DNA of 64,000 nucleotides from NCBI RefSeq assembly GCF_024713945.1, contig NC_134679.1:5213001-5277000 (forward strand), given 5' to 3'. Each line of letters opens with the position of its first letter. Position 1 is the stretch's first letter. Origin of the DNA: Dermatophagoides farinae (Eukaryota; Arthropoda; Arachnida; Sarcoptiformes; Pyroglyphidae). The position numbers were made by a program, and so were the translations under genes. The notes under the pieces are model-generated. The model was not told where the DNA came from and did no database searches. It saw only the letters and a program-made list of their open reading frames with translations. Below are positions 57,650 through 64,000 of the stretch, in pieces.

Positions 57650-57886
57650 TCATCTACCTACACGATAATTACAATCGATTTATTGAAGAATTTTGTGTTT
57701 GATTCACATTTTTTTCTTTCATTTTATCACCACATAATCATTTTCAGTACCTTCCCAAAAAAAAAAAAAAATCAATTTGCATATATCCATACATTATCAT
57801 TATTTTTATGAATTATAATCATGTCATATCGAAAATGCAGATATTTAATAATTAAAAAAAATACAAATGATTGCAATTTTTATTCA

Positions 57887-57892
57887 AATAAA
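57887..57892 (+). other. Poly(A) signal AATAAA
   Basis: Lies 238 nt after the GPCR stop codon. Confidence 0.5.
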
Positions 57893-58341
57893 TTATATTT
57901 TAAATTGTAATTGATTTATATAAATTTTAATTTTCAAAATAAAATTGATTAATTTTTGTAATGTTTGTCCACGAGTAACGGATTTGAATGGTCCGTGACA
58001 ATGTAACAGACAATGTCCAGGATGTAAATAAAATAAATGGTGATGTTTTCAACTTTAAAAATTTTATTATTCTTTCGTTCAATTCAAATGATTCCACAAT
58101 ATTGAGTATATTTCATCACTACATCATAAAATTATTTTTGATTTCATTCATCAATAGGAAATTCATTTTGTTTGAATGAATTTCGATTGCTCTTATGTTG
58201 AGTAGAATTGTTTTCCGTTAAGTAATAATAATAATAATAATTTCTATTTTATTCGACAAATACATTACATACATTCATCACATGCAACAAAAAAAAAATA
58301 TTCTTGCAAAACGGAATTGCAACTTGAATATGATTTGAATT

Positions 58342-58372
<31 letters not shown>

Positions 58373-58373
58373 C
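58342..58373 (+). repeat. (TTG)n microsatellite
   Basis: About ten uninterrupted TTG units downstream of the GPCR gene. Confidence 0.9.
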
Positions 58374-59863
58374 GTTTTTGTGGTTATTCTGTCTCTCGGC
58401 ATGTAAATTATGTATTCGTAAATGCACATCGAATGAAAAAAAAAAATTTCTTTCAGAATCGAATATGCAAACAGAATTTTTAATGGATGTAGTCAGGCAA
58501 TTTTTTTCCTATTATTATTGTATAATTCAATCTCAATAGAATATTCATTGAAAAGTTCATTCACAGTTCTCTTTTAATATTTAGAATTCATCATCATCAT
58601 TCTTTGGTGCGATTCCATTTTTTTTCTCTTATTGTTGGAACCCATGTGGCGTTTTTACATATATATAACACATTGAAAATCAATCAATTTATATACATAC
58701 AACAATCACAACAACAACAACAACAACAAAGGCTCATTGGACCATTGTATAATACCTAAACATTGATGATGATGATGACTAAGACCATTATGAAAAAGAA
58801 AAAAAAAGAAATGATGATGATGATGATGAAATGTTGCAATAAATAAATAAATGATAAAGTTTGTAGTTTGTTTGATTGTGTGTGTGTGATTTTTTTTTTG
58901 TATGTTTGTAGAAACATTTGTTATTTATGCATGAATAATAAATGAATGAATGAATTAATAATCATAATATATATGACCAGTCAATTTCTTTAGTGGTATA
59001 TGCATTTTGAAAATTTTCTAAGAAAAATTTATTATAAGACGTTTTTTTTCTTTGCAAATTGCAATCAATAAAAATCAATGATGATTGATGAATGAATTTG
59101 TACGGGTTTTTTCTCTTTTTTCTTTTACAGTGATTGAAATCGAAATCAGAATTCAACTTTTTGACTTTTTTTCTCTCATTTAAATGATTTGGTTGAGGTA
59201 CCCAATGCGTTGATACGTATTCATTGCGTTTCATCGAATATTCTTTGTGCTCTGGTTAGTTAGTTAACAAAAATCATACACCAGGGTATTTTTTTCCTGA
59301 TCAATATTATATACGAAGTATACGAAAAATCTTCAAATTTTTTTTTTCTTCTTGCCAATGTAATGATTTTCTATTGAAATTTCATTCCTGGCTATTGACC
59401 TCTCTTATTATTTAATGGAGAATAATGATGCATGATGCAAAAAGCAAAAAAAAAAAAAAAAGTATCATCGATATTTTTTCAATACAACAACAATAAGGAT
59501 TCAATTTTGTGTAACTAATTGTTATTGTCGTTTTATTTTTCATCATAAATCATTATCATTATCATTATTGTTGCTCTAATCGATGAATGACCATTCAATT
59601 TTGTGTTGTGAAAAATCTTGTGACGAAAACGACAAAAAAAAAAGATCAATGATCCTGATCATTATAAATTTTTCATGTGTATGTGTGTGTGTGTGAGTAT
59701 TATAAGCTTATTTGATGATGGTGATGAAAAAAGATCTCAAAATAAATCTAATAGCCTGTAATAATAAATTCTCGAGTACATTCTCATGAATAAAGACCTC
59801 TTCAGAATAAAACAAAACAAAAATCAAACCGATCAAATTGCATTGTTTTCAATGGAAGATTTA

Positions 59864-59917
59864 AATTCTTGTGAATGATTCTTATGATGATCATCATTAT
59901 TATTATTCACAAGAATT
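59864..59917 (+). repeat. 54-nt near-palindrome
   Basis: The ends AATTCTTGTGAAT and ATTCACAAGAATT are perfect complements (13 bp). The centre TGATGATCATCA is itself a palindrome. Between them, four of eight positions differ, one of them a G-T wobble. Confidence 0.8.
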
Positions 59918-61008
59918 CATATTGACGTCATATATGATGAACAAGATTGTTCAATATTCATTTCAATTTCCAATATTAATAATTCGTTCGGTAAACAATC
60001 ATCATCAGTTGATTATTATCATTAATACCGGTTACCACAGTCTTATCTAATCCATTTGAACATTGAAATTCAACAAGTTGTTAGTGTCGTAACAACAACA
60101 CAAGAAAAACTTGAAAACTTTCAACAAAAAAAAAATCATTCAAATCACTGGACCTCAGATGGTGGTTTCTTTTTAGTGTTGGACATATGTGGCCATTTGA
60201 ATTATGTATTCAATTTTCATATAAAGAAATTATTTATATTCATTGGAATTTTGTTTTGAACTTCTTTTTTCCTTACTACATATGAATATTCAATTTCCGA
60301 ATTTTTCCATTTTTTTTTTTGCTGCAATTCATCTAATAATAAAAAATAAACAAACTGCAGTTATGGATAGTGTTTTTTTTCCACTTCTATTTTAGCCATA
60401 CATTATTCAATCAACGAAAAAAAAAGAAGAAATTGAAAATAAAAAATAAAACTGCCCATAACATTAATCTGAATTAAGATCGTCGTTAAGAGTCACACAC
60501 ACACACACACACATTCACATAACGAAGACCTATATTTTTTTATGCTGACAAACAAGAATTTATAATGAGAATATTGCTGCTGTGAACACACAAACACTTT
60601 CCAGCTTCAAATTATGACATCAAAAATTGATGCCACAAAAAAGAGAGTGAAAATCCCTTTCTACATATAACAAACGAGTTTCGTTTTTTTTTTTTTTTTG
60701 CTTTGGTGTAAAAGAAATTATCTTGTTTCATGTTAAAAAAAAGTTTCATTCTTGACGTTATACCGTTAAAGAAATTAGTTGATAAAATATTGATTGGTTG
60801 GCCCTTGCACGGATATCCGTTTTATATGTTTATATATTAGTATATATATGAAAATTTTCTTCATTTCTGTAGGTGTATTGTAAGCAATTTTTGTCAATTA
60901 ATTTCATGATTTTATTAAGTGTAAAATATACATTATTCAATATTCTTATGACACATGGATATGGATGTAGAGAATAAACTTTTATTGCTGTTGTTGTTGT
61001 TGCCAACA

Positions 61009-61036
61009 TGATGATGATGATGATGATGATGATGAT
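61009..61036 (+). repeat. (ATG)n microsatellite
   Basis: Nine ATG units in the non-coding right flank. Confidence 0.9.
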
Positions 61037-64000
61037 TATGATGGAAGAGAAATTTGGTAAAAAGTTTTCCAACATCGTATTTACATAATACAATCATTCA
61101 AGGTTCTATTTTTCTATTGTGGATCCATTAATTCTCTTGTTGTTTGAAAATTTTCATTTCGTTGTAAACATCTATACCTATACATACATACAGAGATAAA
61201 ATCACTAAAAGTCAATATTATTGCCATTTATATATATTTAATTTGTGTTTGTTTGTATTTTCTCTTTACCAATTTCAAAACAATTAATTTTCATTTCAGT
61301 TGTTTGTTACTTTGGGACGGATTTTTTTTTTATATGTTATTGCAGCCACGGATGTAACTTGATGATACTTGATGGCCGATTTTTTTTTGATTTTCAAATT
61401 TCATTACTCATTTTCCCATCGGAAACATGGAAACCGGTAAGTTTCATTATTTTAACAAGCTAGTGGGCCATTCAGAAAAATGGAATATGCGAATATTTAT
61501 GTGTTTGATGATCAAATTCAGCTAATTTCTTATTAAGAATTAAATGTTGGTTTTATTATCATCATTTTTTTTTGTCTTAATGATCAACATAAAGAACCTG
61601 AATTATTTTTCGTTTCTTTTCAATGATAATGAATCATCATCATATCAGTTTGACATTTGAATCTTGTTAAAATGAACAAAGAACACGAGATAAAAAAAAT
61701 ATGCACATATATGGTAATTATTCGAAACTTGGTTTCATAACAACAACAACAACAACAAAAAAACCACCCTGTTAGATAGAAAAAAAAACTTTCATTTCAT
61801 AATTAAGGCGATTAATTTCTACTTTTCTACAATTTGCATGAATTGTAGTTTTTTTTTGTTGGGTTCAAAATAATGATGTTGTCTTCTTTTTTTCTTTTGT
61901 TTCAAGCACTTTAACATTTCATTTTTAGCTTTGCAAATGAAATTCTTTTTCTTTCTTTCTTTCTTTAGTCATATATTGTGAATATTCTAATTGCATTCAC
62001 ATTTTTTTTTGTTCGGAAATATTCATTTATCAGCCGTTTGTTTTGTGAAGAATTTATGATCCTGGTTAGAAAAAAAAACAAATTTGTAGACAACAGTTGA
62101 AAAAAAACAACAACTTTATCATGAATTTATTGCTTCAAAGCAGATTTAAATAATTGTTACAAAATCTGTGAATATGATAATCCGAAACACATGTTAAATG
62201 GAATTTTTTGTTTTTGTTTTTGTTTAATCAGTCAAACAGAAAGAATAATAAAATAAATGGAAAAAATTACTTAAATTATTCATTTGAATTTGTCAACACA
62301 TCGTAATGTCGCAAATACTGTATTATTGCTACTTTTTGGGAGCTTAGAATTGTACTCTAATATAGAATTTATTATCAAACACACCAAAACAGCATGAATT
62401 TAATTGGATATGAGAAAAAAAAACCCAGAGAAAACCGTCGAATGAATAAGTTAATTTTCAAGCAAACAGAATCTGATGAATTGAATCTGGTTTCTCTTTT
62501 TATTTCTGTGGTTGAACAGTTTTTTTTTACTATAGGAAATATTCTTCAATAATCAATACTTTGGTTATGGCAACGAGAGAAAGAAATCATTTTTTCATGA
62601 ATATTTTGAATTACAGATTTCACTTATTTTTATTCTGAAATTATTTTTAAAATTCATTTCGAATTTAGGCTAATTTTTTATTCTAATGTTTTATTTCCAT
62701 CCAGACTTGTTGATTGTAGATTCTTTTTTCTCATGAATCTGTTCCTCTCAATCAATCAGTCTTGAACATCAACAACAAATTCAGTAAGTGGTGTAACAAA
62801 TAAAATTAAACAGAATGTAACATCAAATACACAGAGAAATAGAGAAAAATTAAATGTTCATCAGAAAAAAAAACATTTTCTCGAATGAAAAAAAAACGAA
62901 ACTTAACAAGACGATGATGATTTGTTTGCATAAACAAAAAAAAATTGTTATGATGATGATCTATCAATGGATCGATTCAATTATAGAATGGAGAAAAGAA
63001 AAACCTTTTTATTTTTGATTTGAATGGAATGTGAGAAAATGTAGAAAGTTTTTTCCTTTGCTTTTTACGATGATGATTCCAAAGAATTCGGTTCTTGTTT
63101 TGATGTTTGGTAAAAAATTTTTTTTGCTTTGATCTTTGACATGTTTTTTTTTCTCAATGCAAGTATGTTATTATTATTTGTGTATACAACTAAATTAAAT
63201 TAAACGTTGTCATCTTAAAAAAAAAAAATTTTTTTTTTCTCTTTCATTCGTTATTAAAATTGAAATTTGATTTGTTTTGTTGTTGTTGTTGTTGTTGAAA
63301 AATTGCTCCCATCGTTTTCGAATTGATCCGGATGATGATGATGATGATCATAAAGCATGCCAAAAAAAAAACAGAAAATAGTCAAAAACAGACAGTGAAA
63401 TTGAATCAAAGAATTTAAACTTATTTTTTTTCTGTCTCATTCTGTCTATCTGTCTGAAATTTTCATCTCGGTATTGTTGAAAATGTTGTTGTATACAATC
63501 AATATTTTGGACAAACAAAATTTTTTTCCAGAGTTTTTTTTCCAATAGGATGAATTCTGAGCTTGAGTTTTTTTTTCTTGTCCAAGCAAACAAACATCTT
63601 CATGATTGGCCATGATAGTGAATTGTTTACTTTTATGACTTTGAAAGATTGAACATGAAAAAAATAAATAAATAAATAAATAATCATTGAAAAAGACAAA
63701 AAAGAATTGGTGCAAGAAATATTTTGTGTGCCCGTGACGGTGTTGTGTGAACAAATTGATATCAATGAAATGAAATGTTTCTAACATTAATGATGAAATC
63801 TTTTTCATTGATTTCTTACTATTAATTGGTTCAATTAAATCTGGTGACAGAATCCGGAATGAATCATGAATTTAGAAATTCTTTTCAAGTTCATTGTTGT
63901 TGTTGTTGTTGTTGCTGTTTTCCTTAGAAAAGAAACAAAGAAGAAGAAAAGAAAGAAAGAAAGGAAATTTATTTTTTTTATCTGATTCACGTATATATGA

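Larger units (their letters stand above)
57893..64000. other. 6.1-kb region without a supported gene
   Basis: AT-rich with many microsatellites. A 90-codon minus-strand frame at 58962-59234 and frames near 63350-63800 have no domain, no splice context and mostly Lys/Asn/Phe codons, so no gene is called. Confidence 0.5.

Noticed and set aside
58962-59234. 90-codon Lys-rich minus-strand frame
   Set aside because: Starts with ATG and is not repetitive, but has no domain, splice site or conserved feature; kept out for lack of support.

Overview
This window is AT-rich eukaryotic DNA with GT-AG introns, mostly 50-80 nt long, AATAAA poly(A) signals, abundant A/T homopolymers and triplet or dinucleotide microsatellites, and proteins full of Asn, Gln, Ser, Thr and His runs. 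The gene content (a DMSR-type neuropeptide GPCR, a nudel/corin-like multidomain membrane serine protease, TAF4, LSM14/trailer hitch, NOP9, NSE3/MAGE) points to an arthropod. The combination of compact AT-rich genes and tiny introns is typical of acariform mites such as dust or scab mites. That placement is inference from style and gene content, not proof.

Layout. 1-0.6 kb: 3' end of an unrecognised Ser-rich gene (+). 1.26-7.4 kb: an 11-exon type II transmembrane serine protease (-), convergent with the first gene. 9.3-9.9 kb: a small four-pass membrane protein (+). 12.5-15.3 kb: NOP9, a nucleolar Pumilio-repeat protein (+), whose frame is broken by a one-base excess in an A8 run. 16.7-21.9 kb: TAF4 (+, 10 exons). 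23.7-25.5 kb: LSM14 (+). 26.7-27.5 kb: a TMEM126-like mitochondrial membrane protein (-), divergent from a Lys/Ser/Thr-rich gene at 27.8-30.3 kb (+) that carries a second apparent frameshift in a GGT repeat. 30.5-33.9 kb: TMEM208, NSE3/MAGE and an A20/AN1 zinc-finger protein in tight tandem (+).

The right half is different. 33.9-47.5 kb has no gene I can support. 47.5-57.6 kb holds one GPCR gene (+) split by introns of 1.3 and 6.1 kb. 57.7-64 kb again looks non-coding. The non-coding part is full of (CA)n, (GTT)n, (GAT)n and poly-A/T tracts and contains three notable inverted repeats.

Most genes are unrelated housekeeping genes: transcription initiation, mRNP control, ribosome biogenesis, SMC5/6 DNA repair, ER targeting. 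I see no gene cluster acting as one pathway, no mobile element, no CRISPR array and no RNA gene that I can support. Splice junctions were chosen by eye from GT-AG sites, phase agreement and protein-family continuity, and have not been tested against transcripts.
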